Source: Lytechinus pictus (Eukaryota > Echinodermata > Echinoidea > Temnopleuroida > Toxopneustidae). Taken from it: 64,000 nucleotides of DNA. The notes under the pieces were generated by a model. That model was not told the origin of the DNA. It worked only from the letters and a program-made list of their open reading frames with translations, and did no database searches. Each line of letters starts with the position of its first letter. Within the stretch, counting starts at the first letter, position 1. Where the stretch lies: NCBI RefSeq assembly GCF_037042905.1, contig NC_087259.1, positions 22,168,001 to 22,232,000 of the forward strand, in the 5' to 3' direction. Positions 41,001-50,377 of the stretch are shown here, piece by piece. Position numbers and translations under genes: made by a program.

Positions 41001-44000
41001 ATATGTATGTTGTTCATACTTGAATGACAGGTTGCTGCTGGAGCTACTGGTCTTGCAAGGAGAGCCTTGTATGAGGCTACCAAGTATTCCATGGAGAGAC
41101 AGACATTTGGCAGGACCATTGCAAATGTGAGTAATGTAGGAAGCTCTGAAACTCAAAGGAGGGGATTTGGATTGGAGAGTGGTGTGTCGGTTAAGCCTCC
41201 AAACAAGTTTCTATTTTGGGGGGCCATTTTGTTAGTTAGAATTTGCCATGGGCATTTAGGAATAAACTAATCCACCATTTTGTATGTCTGATCCCATTTT
41301 GCTTTATTTTACTTTACAAACTGCTAAAGCCATGGTAATTTGAGAGCGTTACAAATTTACAGATAAAAAACCACTTAATGGAATATTCCATTTGGAACAA
41401 CAAAATTCTAACCATAATGCCTGTTTCAGGAATTTTGCAGCAACAACGGAAAATAAAAGTAAGAGCAGCACGTCACTGTACTCTGTTCCTCCTCTTATGC
41501 TCTTTTATCTTTTTATTGTTTATATTGTTATATCTGTAATTATTAGGATTTCATCTAGTAAATAATGAATATATATAAAATCAGAAAGTAGGAATTAAAT
41601 AATGTCATAAAAATAGCATACATAAACTTACATAAGGCAAGCCCTCTCCGACCTCTGATTTGTCAAAGTTCAATTTCTCCAAGTCCTTGTCACCATTTCA
41701 TTTGATATTGACTTTTATAGCACCAAGCTGTGTCCTTCATCCTAGCTGACATGGCCGTAGGAGTGGAGGCAGCACAGCTACTGACTCACCGGTCAGCCTG
41801 GGAGATTGACCAGGGAAGGAGGAACACCTACTACGCATCTCTGGCCAAGTGCTACGCTGCCGATGTGGCCAACAAGAATGCCACCGATGCTGTCCAAGTC
41901 TTTGGTGGAAACGGGTTCAACAGCGAGTACCCCGTTGAGAAGCTGATGAGAGATGCTAAGATCTTCCAGGTAAGGGTGGGAGTCTGTCATGGAAAGTTTT
42001 GTCAGTGATTTTTACGCACTACTTTGCTCTCAGCCAATCAGATGCAATCATTTTCAGTAGCTTATAACATTAAAGGACAAGTCCACCCCAAGAAAAAGAT
42101 GATTTGAATAAAAAGAGAAAAATCCAACAAGCATAACACTGAAAATTTCCTCAAAATTGGATGTCAAATAAGTTATTACATTCAAAGTTTCGCTTAATTT
42201 CACGAAACTGTTATATGCACATCTTGGTCGGTATGCAAATGAGGAGACTGATGTCATCCACTCACTATTTCTTTTGTATTTTATTATATTATATATGAAA
42301 TATTCTAATTTTCTCCTCATTTTCAAGGGAAACAACATGTGGAATTAGCATTGTTTAACACTATGAAGACGGGGGGAGGGGCTGATTCAGCCCCCCTCGA
42401 AATTTTTTGCGATAAATCCACTGCGCAAATTAATTGACCGCGTCGCTCTCTGACTTTTTACCTTCAAGTCTCGCGCAACTTTTGAGACCAAAATTGTGAC
42501 CCCCGGGTATGCGGTTTTGATATTACGCAACATTTCGTAAGTGTATGCAGGCCAAAAATTGCTCAAAAACATGAATTTGTGTACAAATCCAACGCAAATA
42601 ATGTTTTTAGCCAACATTCATGAATTTATCATTATTTTTCCTTTTACTGATAAAAGTCAATTAATTCCATCTTGTTTATGGTCAAAATAAAGTCCCTGAC
42701 AATTTCCATTGAAAAAACAATAAAAAACAAAAAGGCGAAAAACAAAGAAATACATAAGAAATTTAGAAACAATAGATTACATAAGAAAATAGATGTGATG
42801 TTGTAATTTTTTTAAAGTACATTTGATCAGACCCCTATGAAGAATCTTTGTTCCAAAAATGAAGATTTTAGGGGCATTATTTAGTTAATTAGAGCAAACT
42901 TTTGATCTTGTGCATAAATTAGCATAATTAATTAGCAATGAGATATTTTATAGAATTTGAGCCTACAGTTTTGTAGATTATGCCACGGGTAATGTGCGTG
43001 CCAATTTTTGTCACAATCGTGCGATCGACGGCCTAGATCATAGCCCCCCTCAGTCTTCTTAGGTCTCAGAATAGCCCAGTCTATTTAGGGCACTGCCGGT
43101 ATATGGTTCAGTCAAGTTGGTCCTAGTTGTCAAAATCTTTCTTATTTTACATCCAATTTTGATAAATTTTCAGTGTTACATGTATGCTAGTTTGATTTTT
43201 CCTTGTTTATTCGAATCTACATTTATCTGGGGTGGACTTGACCCTTAAAACCAGTGGATACTTGTTCCATGAGATATTCCGCAAGGGAGTGTATTTTGTC
43301 TCTGATTTTCTCTGGTAACTGTTACAAGTCACTGGGATCCTTGCATTTGATTTGATTAGATGAAATTTGGTAATGACATGGCCACAGTTGGAGAGATGAA
43401 AAGATTCAATATTCTGGGCAGCTTGACTGTCTGTCTTGAGGATGATGGGCAGTCATACAGCCCCTGTCTGAACGGTGACATGATATTTGCTCCAGGCTTT
43501 ATTTCGTCTAAAATATAGAGTTAGGGTTGCAATGGGGTTTTATGTTAGGTTTAGGATAGGGTATAGTGTTAAATCCAAGGTTGAAGTTGGCAATTCCACT
43601 AGTCTGTAGAATTCACAGCGGAGCAATTGTTGCCGAAGCAAATGTCATGGAACTGTCTGAACATCTATAGACATTTGATGAGGCCATGTTTCGGTCTTGT
43701 CTATTAAAAAAGTGTGTTATTTTGAGAACAATTCAAGTTTCTTTAACCCTATCTAGGCTGGGGTATTTTGGGAGTTCATATGGCCAGGGGGGGGGGCCTC
43801 CCAGGCCCCCCCTTGAGATCTCAGCCGTTGACCGCGCGATCGCGCCAAAAATTGGCACGCGGGTTGTCTGGGACATAATCTACAAAATTGTATAGTAATT
43901 TATTTCATGTGAATTGCCATTAGGTGATTATGCTAATTTATGCGTAATTAGTATGCAAAATCATACTTTTTCCTCTAACTCCCTAAATAAAGCTCCAAAT

Positions 44001-44959
44001 GTTCTAATGTTTGGTATAGAAACTCTTTGTGGTGTTTTTAGCAAGTGTACATGAACAAAATTGCGATATCAAATCATTTTCTTATGTATTATATTGTTTT
44101 TTGCAATTTCTTATGTATTTCTTTGTTTTTTTACCTTTTGTTTTTCATTGTTTTTTCAACGAAATTTGTTGGGTACTCTTCTGAGATCATAAAAAGCATA
44201 AAATAAATACATTTAGACCAGCAAAACTAAAAATAAACATACATTTTTATTATTTTTGGTTGAAAACACAATTTACATTGACTTTGTACACAAAATCACG
44301 TTTTTGAGCAATTTTTGGTCTGACATGCACTTACATAATGTTGCGTAATTTCGGAACCACGTACCCGGGTGACGCAAAATTGGTCTCAAAAGCTGCACAA
44401 GACTTAAAAGTAAAAAGTCAGCGAGCGGCGCGGTCAAAAAATTTCGCACGGCGAAAATATTCCACGGATCGTTGAGGGGGGGGGCCTCCGAGGCCCCCCC
44501 CCCCCCCGGCCTAGATAGGGTTAAGCAGAGCTGTCTAATCCTCCTGGAGAGAGATTACGGGAGGCTTTTGAATAGTGAATGATTTTAGTTTAGAGTAAAA
44601 TGAATAATTACTGATTGTTTAATTACTTATTGATAACTAATGATCTAGCTTAAGCTAAATTCAGGACTTAGTTCCACATCAGACATTATTGACCTCCATT
44701 GGATTTATAATTGAGAAATATCTCTTTTATTCATCGTTAAATCCTGCTGTAAAGGTGAATAATTAAATTGGCAGCTCCATATAAGAATTATTTTATTCCT
44801 TGGGTTCACAATTTGCCCTGTCTGTGCCCAGGTCTGACTGTGATGTAATTCTCTTTCATCTTTGTTTTTCTTCTCCAGATTTACGAAGGTACAGCTCAGA
44901 TCCAGAGGGTCATCATCTCCCGAGAGTTGCTTACGCGGGCTAGCCAAACCACCATGTGA
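23051..44959 (+). CDS. ACADM: Medium-chain specific acyl-CoA dehydrogenase, mitochondrial; complete 11-exon gene
   Basis: Exons: 23051-23083, 29184-29274, 30023-30120, 32867-32936, 35706-35806, 36961-37041, 37254-37493, 39343-39483, 41031-41126, 41721-41969 and 44879-44959, in all 1281 bp or 426 codons plus TGA (human 421). All junctions are GT-AG and in phase. The FAD enzyme oxidises medium-chain acyl-CoAs to trans-2-enoyl-CoAs in the matrix and passes electrons to ETF. Residues 1-40 are Arg/Ser-rich, as in a targeting peptide. Acyl-CoA dehydrogenase signature 1 (VTEPGAGSD) is at 162-170 and signature 2 (Q-x2-GGNGF...RD) at 376-395. The catalytic base is Glu403 in IYEGTAQIQ, matching human Glu401 of the precursor. 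[31 protein letters not shown] and [10 protein letters not shown] identify the medium-chain member rather than short-chain or isovaleryl enzymes. No frameshift or stop; it should be functional. Confidence 0.97.
23395..23912. mobile_element. MULE-like element copy 1, 9-bp target duplication
   Basis: Flanked by GTCTCAAGT on both sides (23386-23394 and 23913-23921). It starts TAGACAGCTGGCAGCCGTCT, a near-hairpin, and ends with the near-palindrome AGACCGAAGCTTTTGGTCT. It is homologous over most of its length to 59388-59833. A 110-bp palindrome (about 23684-23793, ends ACCAGTCACAATTC and GAATTGTGACTGGT) is inserted in this copy only. It lies in ACADM intron 1. Confidence 0.82.
23925..24762. other. 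ACADM intron 1, no feature recognised
   Basis: T-rich intronic sequence without coding potential or clear repeat ends. Confidence 0.5.
24771..26779. mobile_element. Non-autonomous hAT element B with 8-bp target duplication
   Basis: The ends CAGCGGCGTAACAGG and CCTGTTACGCCACTG are inverted with one mismatch over 15 bp. CATATGTG flanks both sides (24763-24770 and 26780-26787). The interior is homologous to element A (GGTCGGTGGCCAGGGGGGGC, CGAGCGAAGCGAGC, the C/T-rich stretch near the right end). It carries an extra AT-rich palindrome at about 24990-25560, whose arms include ACGCAGATTTTTATTACAAA and its complement. Confidence 0.92.
26790..27615. other. ACADM intron 1, no feature recognised
   Basis: Pyrimidine-rich and AT-rich intronic DNA. 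A short TATATATA run lies near 27590. Confidence 0.5.
27618..27797 (-). mobile_element. tRNA-derived SINE
   Basis: The minus strand starts GGCGCGATAGCTCAGTCGG (A box, plus coordinates 27779-27790) and has GGGTTCGATTCCC (B box, 27737-27747). The acceptor and anticodon stems do not pair properly, so it is not a working tRNA gene. A tRNA-unrelated body follows (CCCTTTGGTAAGGCATTTATC). It lies in ACADM intron 1, opposite to the gene. Confidence 0.78.
28048..28232. mobile_element. TIR MITE, CCAGGTGGGTGTTTCATAAA family, copy 1
   Basis: CCAGGTGGGTGTTTCATAAA at the left and the complement, with CTTACGAACAGCTTTATG then TAACACCCACCTGG, at the right. The internal GAATGACTGGTGA is mirrored by TCACCAATCG. 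A diverged relative lies at 29558-29714. Confidence 0.85.
28453..28890. mobile_element. Foldback element, AATGAAATAATCGCTAGAGGG ends
   Basis: About 175-bp arms mirror each other, from AATAATCGCTAGAGGGTAT to ATACCCTCTAGCGATTATT. The right arm contains an internal duplication of about 50 bp (AAGCTAGTGAACACTTTTT, twice). The centre has CCGTACGTACGAACGCGGG. Confidence 0.9.
29184..29274 (+). CDS. ACADM: ACADM exon 2
   Basis: 91 bp from acceptor atgtgcag to donor gtgagt. It reads [20 protein letters not shown] and ends SSGLSF: rest of the presequence and start of the mature protein (human GLGFSFEFTEQQ). It leaves one nucleotide for exon 3. Confidence 0.93.
29558..29714. mobile_element. TIR MITE, CCAGGTGGGTGTTTCATAAA family, diverged copy 2
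   Basis: Contains GAGTGTTTCATAAAGCTCTT at the left, GGATCGCCAGTCATGCGTAA inside and CCCACCTGG at the right. It matches the copy at 28048 in order and orientation but has decayed. ACADM intron 2. Confidence 0.6.
30023..30120 (+). CDS. ACADM: ACADM exon 3
   Basis: 98 bp reading [20 protein letters not shown] then [13 protein letters not shown]. It covers the first helices of the acyl-CoA dehydrogenase fold and matches human [20 protein letters not shown]. Confidence 0.97.
30121..32045. other. ACADM intron 3, mostly unannotated
   Basis: AT-rich. There is a small fragment resembling the hAT A/B interior at about 30530-30560 (GGGGCTGTTCGGAGCGAGCAA) and a poly-G run at 30877. Otherwise nothing supportable. 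Confidence 0.5.
32058..32313. mobile_element. Short hAT element C, related to A and B, 8-bp target duplication
   Basis: GTATGAAT occurs at 32050-32057 and 32314-32321. The left end is CAGTGGCATTTAC and the right end ATTACGCTGTTG, both degraded forms of the CAGTGGCGTAAC terminus. Inside are poly-G then GCTCTTGCTCC, and TTCGCTCGCTCTC and ATTTTTGGCTCATTACGC, which are element A/B end sequences in reverse. An internally deleted copy of 256 bp. Confidence 0.82.
32867..32936 (+). CDS. ACADM: ACADM exon 4
   Basis: 70 bp reading [20 protein letters not shown] then QEI. Acceptor ccatttgttaag, donor gtgagt. Matches human [20 protein letters not shown]. Confidence 0.97.
33007..33206. repeat. Intronic repeat, GGTTCCATGACATTT family, copy 1
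   Basis: The left end is GGTTCCATGACATTTTCTCC and the right end GGAGAAAATGTCATGTCAC, inverted. The interior has GGCAATTGCTCCGATGG and C/T-rich CCTAACC-type text. Related copies occur in two other ACADM introns (37499 and 43471). Confidence 0.78.
33240..35700. other. ACADM intron 4, mostly unannotated
   Basis: AT-rich with a poly-C/poly-A run at 33250 and a poly-G run at 33440. An imperfect inverted repeat spans about 34285-34445 (AAATGCAGAGAAAGCTCGG against its mirror CGTGTGCTCTGCATTT). No coding frame. Confidence 0.5.
35706..35806 (+). CDS. ACADM: ACADM exon 5
   Basis: 101 bp reading [20 protein letters not shown] then [14 protein letters not shown]. Acceptor attaaacag, donor gtgagt. ELAYGCTG is characteristic of medium-chain enzymes. 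Confidence 0.97.
35926..36256. mobile_element. TIR MITE, GGGCCCGTATTCTGAAGTC family
   Basis: The left AGGGCCCGTATTCTGAAGTC and right GACTTCAGAATACGGGCCT are inverted. Just inside, GGGTTTAAGTTAAACTCAGG and its mirror recur, then TTTAAAGTTGTGGTTTAAGT mirrored before the right end. ACADM intron 5. Confidence 0.88.
36961..37041 (+). CDS. ACADM: ACADM exon 6
   Basis: 81 bp, 27 codons, reading [20 protein letters not shown] then VEEPIVC. Acceptor ccattttctgcag, donor gtaagc. Confidence 0.97.
37254..37493 (+). CDS. ACADM: ACADM exon 7 (acyl-CoA dehydrogenase signature 1)
   Basis: 240 bp, residues 159-238. It opens [20 protein letters not shown] (signature 1, flavin-contacting loop), continues through [13 protein letters not shown] and [17 protein letters not shown], and ends LTLGRK at donor gtagga. 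It encodes most of the central beta domain. Confidence 0.98.
37499..37700. repeat. Intronic repeat, GGTTCCATGACATTT family, copy 2
   Basis: Starts GGTTCCTTGACATTTGCTG only a few bases after the exon 7 donor. It then has GACAATTGCTCCGATGG and the same CCTAACCTCCAAAACTAAAT block as copy 1. The right end is degraded. Confidence 0.72.
38135..38638. mobile_element. TIR element with internal GAATGC/TTCGAATG repeats
   Basis: The ends ACCCCCGTCACACTT and AGTGTGACGGGGT are inverted. The interior consists largely of short motifs (GAATGC, TCGAATG, CAGAATG, AAGAAT) spaced every 10-20 bp. No transposase. ACADM intron 7. Confidence 0.85.
38841..39164. mobile_element. Foldback MITE, TTTATGCAGATTTCC ends
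   Basis: Arms of about 140 bp mirror each other. The left has GTTTATGCAGATTTCC, CGCTTTTGTCACAGTGCGCC and TGAGTCCACTG; the right has the complements in reverse order. Shortly upstream of ACADM exon 8. Confidence 0.88.
39343..39483 (+). CDS. ACADM: ACADM exon 8
   Basis: 141 bp, residues 239-285. It reads [20 protein letters not shown] then [20 protein letters not shown] and ends FDKTRPP. Human has RPVV at this junction. Confidence 0.97.
39484..41030. other. ACADM intron 8
   Basis: AT-rich. A short (AC)n microsatellite lies at about 40607-40630. Nothing else supportable. Confidence 0.6.
41031..41126 (+). CDS. ACADM: ACADM exon 9
   Basis: 96 bp, residues 286-317. It reads [20 protein letters not shown] then [12 protein letters not shown]. 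The Lys in EATKY corresponds to human Lys329 (Lys304 of the mature enzyme), the site of the common disease allele, and is unchanged. Confidence 0.97.
41721..41969 (+). CDS. ACADM: ACADM exon 10 (signature 2)
   Basis: 249 bp, residues 318-400. It opens [20 protein letters not shown], continues through [20 protein letters not shown] and ends [12 protein letters not shown]. Signature 2 spans 376-395 ([20 protein letters not shown]). Confidence 0.98.
42074..43244. mobile_element. TTAAAGGACAAGTCC-family MITE, copy 2, split by another element
   Basis: TTAA plus AGGACAAGTCCACCCC at the left and GGGGTGGACTTGACCC plus TTAA at the right: near-perfect inverted ends with TTAA on both sides. The interior matches copy 1 at 18108. 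The text ACTATATGGTTCAGTCAAG, continuous in copy 1, is split here by an insertion at about 42365-43100. ACADM intron 10. Confidence 0.88.
42365..43100. mobile_element. Nested element related to 43747-44520, opposite orientation
   Basis: Starts GAAGACGGGGGGAGGGGC. It contains blocks (TGACCGCGTCGCTC, GACTTTTTACCTTCAAGTC, AATTTGTGTACAAATC) that are the complement of blocks in the TTAA-flanked element just downstream. The left end is mirrored by CCCCCTCAGTCTTC at about 43045-43058. It sits inside the TTAAAGGACAAGTCC MITE. Confidence 0.78.
43471..43653. repeat. Intronic repeat, GGTTCCATGACATTT family, copy 3 (inverted)
   Basis: The right end GGAGCAATTGTTGCCGAAGC then AAATGTCATGGAAC is the complement of the left end of copies 1 and 2. 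The left has GGTGACATGATATTTGCTCC. The interior has GGTTAGG-like G-rich text, complementary to the C-rich text of the other copies. Confidence 0.75.
43747..44520. mobile_element. piggyBac-like MITE with TTAA duplication
   Basis: TTAA then CCCTATCTAGGC at the left, and GCCTAGATAGGG then TTAA at the right: a perfect 12-bp inverted end with the TTAA target site (43743-43746 and 44521-44524) and CCCTA start typical of piggyBac. Poly-G/poly-C blocks with GGCCTCC sit just inside both ends. No transposase frame in 774 bp. ACADM intron 10. Confidence 0.86.
44879..44959 (+). CDS. ACADM: ACADM terminal exon 11 with catalytic Glu
   Basis: Reads [20 protein letters not shown] then ASQTTM and TGA at 44957-44959. 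The acceptor is tttttcttctccag. Glu403 is the catalytic base that abstracts the alpha proton. The last few residues diverge from human, as usual for this family. Confidence 0.97.
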   Translation: MYEGTAQIQRVIISRELLTRASQTTM

Positions 44960-47900
44960 ATGCAGCCATCATAAACCTATAGTCTCTTTCGCACTTGAAG
45001 TGAAAACTTCCTGTAAAACCATTACAGGACCACAGAATGTATATTCATTGTAAATGGACAGGTTTGCACATTGTATATGAAGAAACACATACATGCAAGT
45101 AATAAGCATTTATGGTGTATCGTGGTATGAGAAAATCCCTGTATTTGTTTGTGGTATTAAAAAAAAATGTTTTCAGAATAAGATACTGGAAGTATGAAAT
45201 AAGGAGGAGAAATGTTGGAAAACAACCACAAGGTATTGAAAGATTGTGGGTATACTATATTGACAAAGCACAAATATGAACATGATATTTGACATGCATG
45301 CACAAATATGAGTATGATTTCTTTTTCTACTTTTAAAACCTTATTTGTAAATATTTCAACATCTCTGTAATTTCATTACAACTTTTCACCAATCTTATTC
45401 CTTGCAAATGTTTATATATTCCTTCAAGTAATTTCAGCACATCCTAAAATTATATTTTGTAAAGTTTTGTTTTATTTCCAAACATAGAATCACTGATAAA
45501 ATCACATTGATGAGTAATCAAATTCATGTTGTGAAGGTTGTTTTCATCTGCATTTGGTAAATACAAGTAAGGATATTTGAGCAGTCATTGCAGCATTATT
45601 TCCTTGTGTTTTAGAATTCTTCCCAAAAGATGTGGAAACAAAAAATAAATTCTATGGCCAAAACTTCTTTATCTCATATATATATATAATCTATATACAT
45701 TTGTGTTTTGAATTATTTTTTGTTTTGCTTCGTTATCTTTTTGTGTTATTTATTTCATTTTACCTCTTCTCATCATTTCAAAAAGTGAATACTTAATTCC
45801 ATGAATCTTGATCTTTCTAGTTTCTATCAGCAGAAAAATGGAATGAATCCCAGAAAATTTGAATAATTGTGATTCAGAGTACAGTTTGAGATTCACCTGA
45901 AAACATATTTTTATAAAAATACTTTTCATTGTTTACTTGAAGTAGTATTGAGCATGCCTATTCATTCCCCTTATGTTACTCCATTTCCATGTCTCATTCT
46001 TTTTCTATAAGTAAAATAAGACATCGTGATATGTGCTATATAGATATTTCATATTATTCTTTGTTTGTTATCCTTGCAGCTGTAGTTTCTATAGATTAGT
46101 TTTGCAGTATTTCTTGTGGGGATCTTCCTTTGTTTAAATTAATCCATATGATATTTTATCGCTATTGCAAGTGATATAAACTTATTTTAGTACCAACGTT
46201 AAAAATCATTTGAATATTGTTTGTAAAGCTTTATAATTTTCAACATGATTTAACCTAATGACAACTGTCTTAAGCGACAGAAATGCTTGCATCTAATTTT
46301 TTCAATGAAAATCAGTGACAAAACACAAAAAAATTGTCCTGGAGATTTGTTCTTCTGGGGCTTTTTTTTTCTGAAGATTTAGATATTACTAGAGCATGCA
46401 AAAATTTGCACAATTATCAACTTCTCTTGGTTCGGCACCGTTTGCAGTATGAATTCAGGATCAAAGGGAGCAAGTTCTATGTATATCCCCCTTCCTGCAT
46501 GTTAAAATCTGATAAAGCCAAATTTGCATTTTGATTTCTTGCTTTTTGTTACAAATGATATTTTGAGTAGCCTGTAAGCAAATGTGTTTTTAGGCTCCAG
46601 TCAAAATGAAAATGTAATACCCAATATATATGCTGGAGATGTAGTTAAATCTGTATTATCATATCCTGCTACTGGTAGAAAATGAATTTGTGAAAATGAA
46701 GTAGACTTGATACTACTAACAATGAAACATATCTATCATCATTCTCTCTCGGAATCTTTTTTCTTGAAAAGTCATTGGAGATATATCTTGTGAGACAGGG
46801 TAAGATTCAGGAACACCATATAAACGGGTTGCAATAAGACATATATCCTGCCTCTACAACAATGTCAATAAGTTAACAAAAATTGTATATAATGAATATA
46901 TTTCTATAGCAAAGCTATAATAGTATTTTTGTGAAGTATGTACTGTATGTTTTATTATACGAGGGCGTTTTTCTTCTGTCGCTTTATATTGATGTGATGG
47001 GCATGTGATATTCTGGTGTTTTTTCTGCACAGTCGTTCATTTATGGTAGAGTTATATAATCTGGATTCTGAGTGGTCAGGAGATGGTATGCAATGGTGCA
47101 TTATTCAATGGTGCATTGAAAGACCCATAGAGCTGGCAATGGGCAGTGATATTGGTTGGTCTGTGTGTTTTCATTTATGTTTTAAAAGACTTGGTCCCTT
47201 ATCACTGATTTATATACCCCAAAAATGGAGTATTATTTTCCTTCAAATATTGAAAAATTTTCATTTTCATGTAATGATGATAGTAATAATACTAATAATA
47301 TCTGTAAAGTGATTTACAAAAAAAATTCTAAGTGCTGTGTACAAAAAGAAATATTCTAATAGAATTGTATAATACATAAATAAGTAAAATGCAGAGTGAC
47401 AAGAAAACAAAATTAAAAACATAACTATATGTATAACTATAATTTTAAATCTCCAATGTCAAGTTTTAAATCTCAAGTTTCAAATTTCTTGTTTCAAATT
47501 CATTTTTCGAATTCGTATGAAAATTTCGTTTTTGAATTCATTTTCACTTTTTATTGTCAATTCCATCTGCTTTAAAAAAAAATGCAATAGCATGAAGCTA
47601 TGTTGTGAATTGATAGATATGCATTTCAAAAGACACAAATGCATTGTGCTTTGATATAAATTTGCCATTTTACATTCCAAATTCTTTTCCTGTAATGAAT
47701 TCATGAAAAGAAAGAGAAAAATTAAAGTAATGCAAACTTCTTGTGATATAGGCCCTATATGATGAATGAATTCACCAGAGCTAGAACAGAGCATGGAAAT
47801 ATATAAATATTTTGTGTATAATTGACTTTATAAGAACGGGTTCAAGGATATAGCCAATAAAGAGTGAGTATGCTAGTCACGTGTTAATGCTTTAATTTAC

Positions 47901-47980
47901 ATATTTTGGGTTGACCCCAACCCATGTCAGGATTGTAAGGCACGATTTGTTCTTGTGACAAATGTCTAATAAACTTTCTC
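44960..47980 (+). other. ACADM 3' UTR / 3' flank
   Basis: AT-rich, without coding potential. AATAAA hexamers occur at 45644-45649, 47856-47861 and 47968-47973, any of which could be the polyadenylation signal; transcript data would be needed to choose. Confidence 0.4.
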
Positions 47981-49575
47981 TAAAGAATGTAAATGAAGTT
48001 TGTGAAGTTAGCTTATGTGCCCCTGTGTTTGAATTTGATGTTTGTTGTACTTGAACTCTGCTTGAAGAAGTATCTAGTACCTGGGTCTGTTAACACAAAG
48101 GATAGCGATTAATTGTTTGATTTTTACGATTGATTGTGCATTGTATTCAATGCAATCAATCGTTAAAAAAAAGTTTTACAATGATTGCTAAGCTTTGTGT
48201 TAACATGTCTGTTTTTTTTTTTTCTCTGAGGTCCACAGAATTGTTGAAATATAGTACATGAGCCACTGATTAAAAACAAATATTGAGTTCATTTTTCCAG
48301 ATCTTATCACAGAGGTCACAGGTGTCCGAATGAGTCAAACATTTTAAGGAGGCAAAACATGACCAATGGGGCAAATTTTGTACTAAAAATTGTGAGAAAG
48401 CAAATTGTGCGAGATAAAAATTAGATAAAATGCAAACAACCTTTGGCAACAGGTGGCCTCATGAGCCAAACATTTTAAGGAGGCAAAACATGACCTATTG
48501 GGCAAATTTTCTACTAAAAGTCGTGAGAAATACAAATGTGCGAGCTAAAATTTTGACCTTATGAATATGAAAATTAAATTTTTTGATAGATATTGGCATA
48601 ATATTCAGAAATGATAATCATTGTCAGCCTTTAAATTTCATTTTCTTTCTTTTCCTCCTTTTTTCCCCTACTGTTTTAAGAATAAGAAAAAAAAACTTGA
48701 AGAGCCCTAATTCCCCACGCCCATTTATACCCCAGTTCGAATGATAAAACAGTTGAAGGTATACTTCCTTTTTTAAGAAGAGAACATATAAATCATGATT
48801 TGATAGAGATGAAGCTGGCGTTGCATTACATTGGTTTAAGATTGTCTGGAAGGGATGAATAAAGTTTTCTTTGCATGGGGTGGGGGAGAACTTTAAAGAA
48901 AAACAAAATATACAATATAAGCAGGGCCCTGGGAAATATTTTCTTTTTTTAATGGGGATGCTGATGTCAATTTGAAAAGCAAAAAAAAAACGGTTTCAAT
49001 ACAAAAAGGGGATCTAATTGGTCCATAAAAATTTGAAAAGCAAAAAAAAAAAAAGGTTTTAATACAAAATGACGTCATTATTTTGGTTACATTTTCCAAT
49101 TTTTACACATCTACCACAATACAAGGAAGTGCTGCCTATGGAGAATAATACACGAAGCACCCCCAAGGAAATTTTTCCTAGGGCCATGAATATAAGCAAT
49201 ATCTTGAAATAAATTTTGGCTACCATCGTGGTGCTGAGGGCTCTATATTGATACAGAGTTCTGCCGGAGATTCATGCCTCTTTGTGATAATATAACTAGC
49301 GCCCTCTTTGACAAAGTCATATTCTTTTGGAAGATTGGCAAACTATTGAATTTCGAATTTTTAGTTGCGGTGGCCCATAGAAAACTATGGGGGCATCCCA
49401 AAGATAGGGTACATTATTTCATGTATTTTTGTGTATGTGTGTGTGGCGTGGGAGGGGGGGGGGGGGGGCTGGTGGAGGCCTGCAGGATGTGTTGCTGATT
49501 AACCCGCAACAACCCATTATTCTGCTGTTCCCAAAGTTGCGAATTTCATTTGACATGTGCATGCCTTCAAAGGCT
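47981..49575. other. Intergenic, with fragments of hAT A/B-like interior
   Basis: Around 48340-48560 there are two near-copies of AAGGAGGCAAAACATGACC followed by GGGCAAATTTT, resembling the interior of hAT elements A and B, but without recognisable ends. A poly-G run is at 49455. No gene seen. Confidence 0.5.
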
Positions 49576-49579
49576 CGGT

Positions 49580-49815
49580 GTAAAAATGGCAGAGGTAAAA
49601 ATGGCAAAGGTAAAAATGGCAGAGGTAAAAATGGCAGAGGTAAAAATGGCAGAGGTAAAAATGGCAGGGGTTAAAATGGTAGAGGTAAAAATGGCAAAGG
49701 TAAAAATGGCAGAGGTAAAAATGGCAGAGGTAAAAATGGAAAAGGTAAAAATGGCAGAGGTAAAAAATGGTAAAGGTAAAATGGCAGAGGTTTAAATGAC
49801 AGAGGTATAAATGGC
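49580..49815. repeat. 15-bp minisatellite GGTAAAAATGGCAGA
   Basis: About 15 tandem copies with minor variants (AAAGG, GGGG, GGTA). The open frames it generates on both strands are repeat artefacts. An inverted array of the same unit lies at 50907-51010. Confidence 0.95.
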
Positions 49816-50377
49816 CAGTCATCAATCCCCATGCCAAATAAAAATCCAAAAGCCCCTCCATGTACAGTAGATTAAATAAGAAAGGTTCTGAGAATAAAAT
49901 TATAATGTTCAATTCAATTCAGTTCAATTTATTGACCATTAAAAAGACATCAAAATATTTACAAAAATAACATGATACAAACTAATACAAAGTATAACAG
50001 GTTAAAATTACTTAATGGTCAGGACCCCTAAGAAGCAAAGCTGCTTATAGCCGGGGCCCTACAAATAAACAAATATCATCACGGGTAAAAAAGGTTATAA
50101 ATAAACACACACACACACACTCACCCACACATCATCACACAAAAAACACAGAAGATAGAATAGAATAGAAGTTCTAATAGAAGAATGTTGAACTAATGGA
50201 AAGGGTAACATTTTAAAATCATACTGTAGATCTTCTGCACCAAATTGATAACACTTGAATTGATATTTCTTTTTTTTTTCTCGACTTAGATGCACGGCCT
50301 TCTCATGTCAAATCGCTCCTCTGATATTTTAATTTAAAGCACACTTTGGATCCCAAGTAGTGTACTTAATTCATTAA

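Noticed and set aside
41067..41270. Open frame running past ACADM exon 9
   Set aside because: It is exon 9 read through the consensus donor gtgagt into intron 9. The exon 10 continuation matches the family.
49550..49912. Repetitive frames such as KMAEVKMAEV and CHFYLCHFYL
   Set aside because: They are the 15-bp minisatellite translated in frame; a 15-bp unit keeps all frames open.
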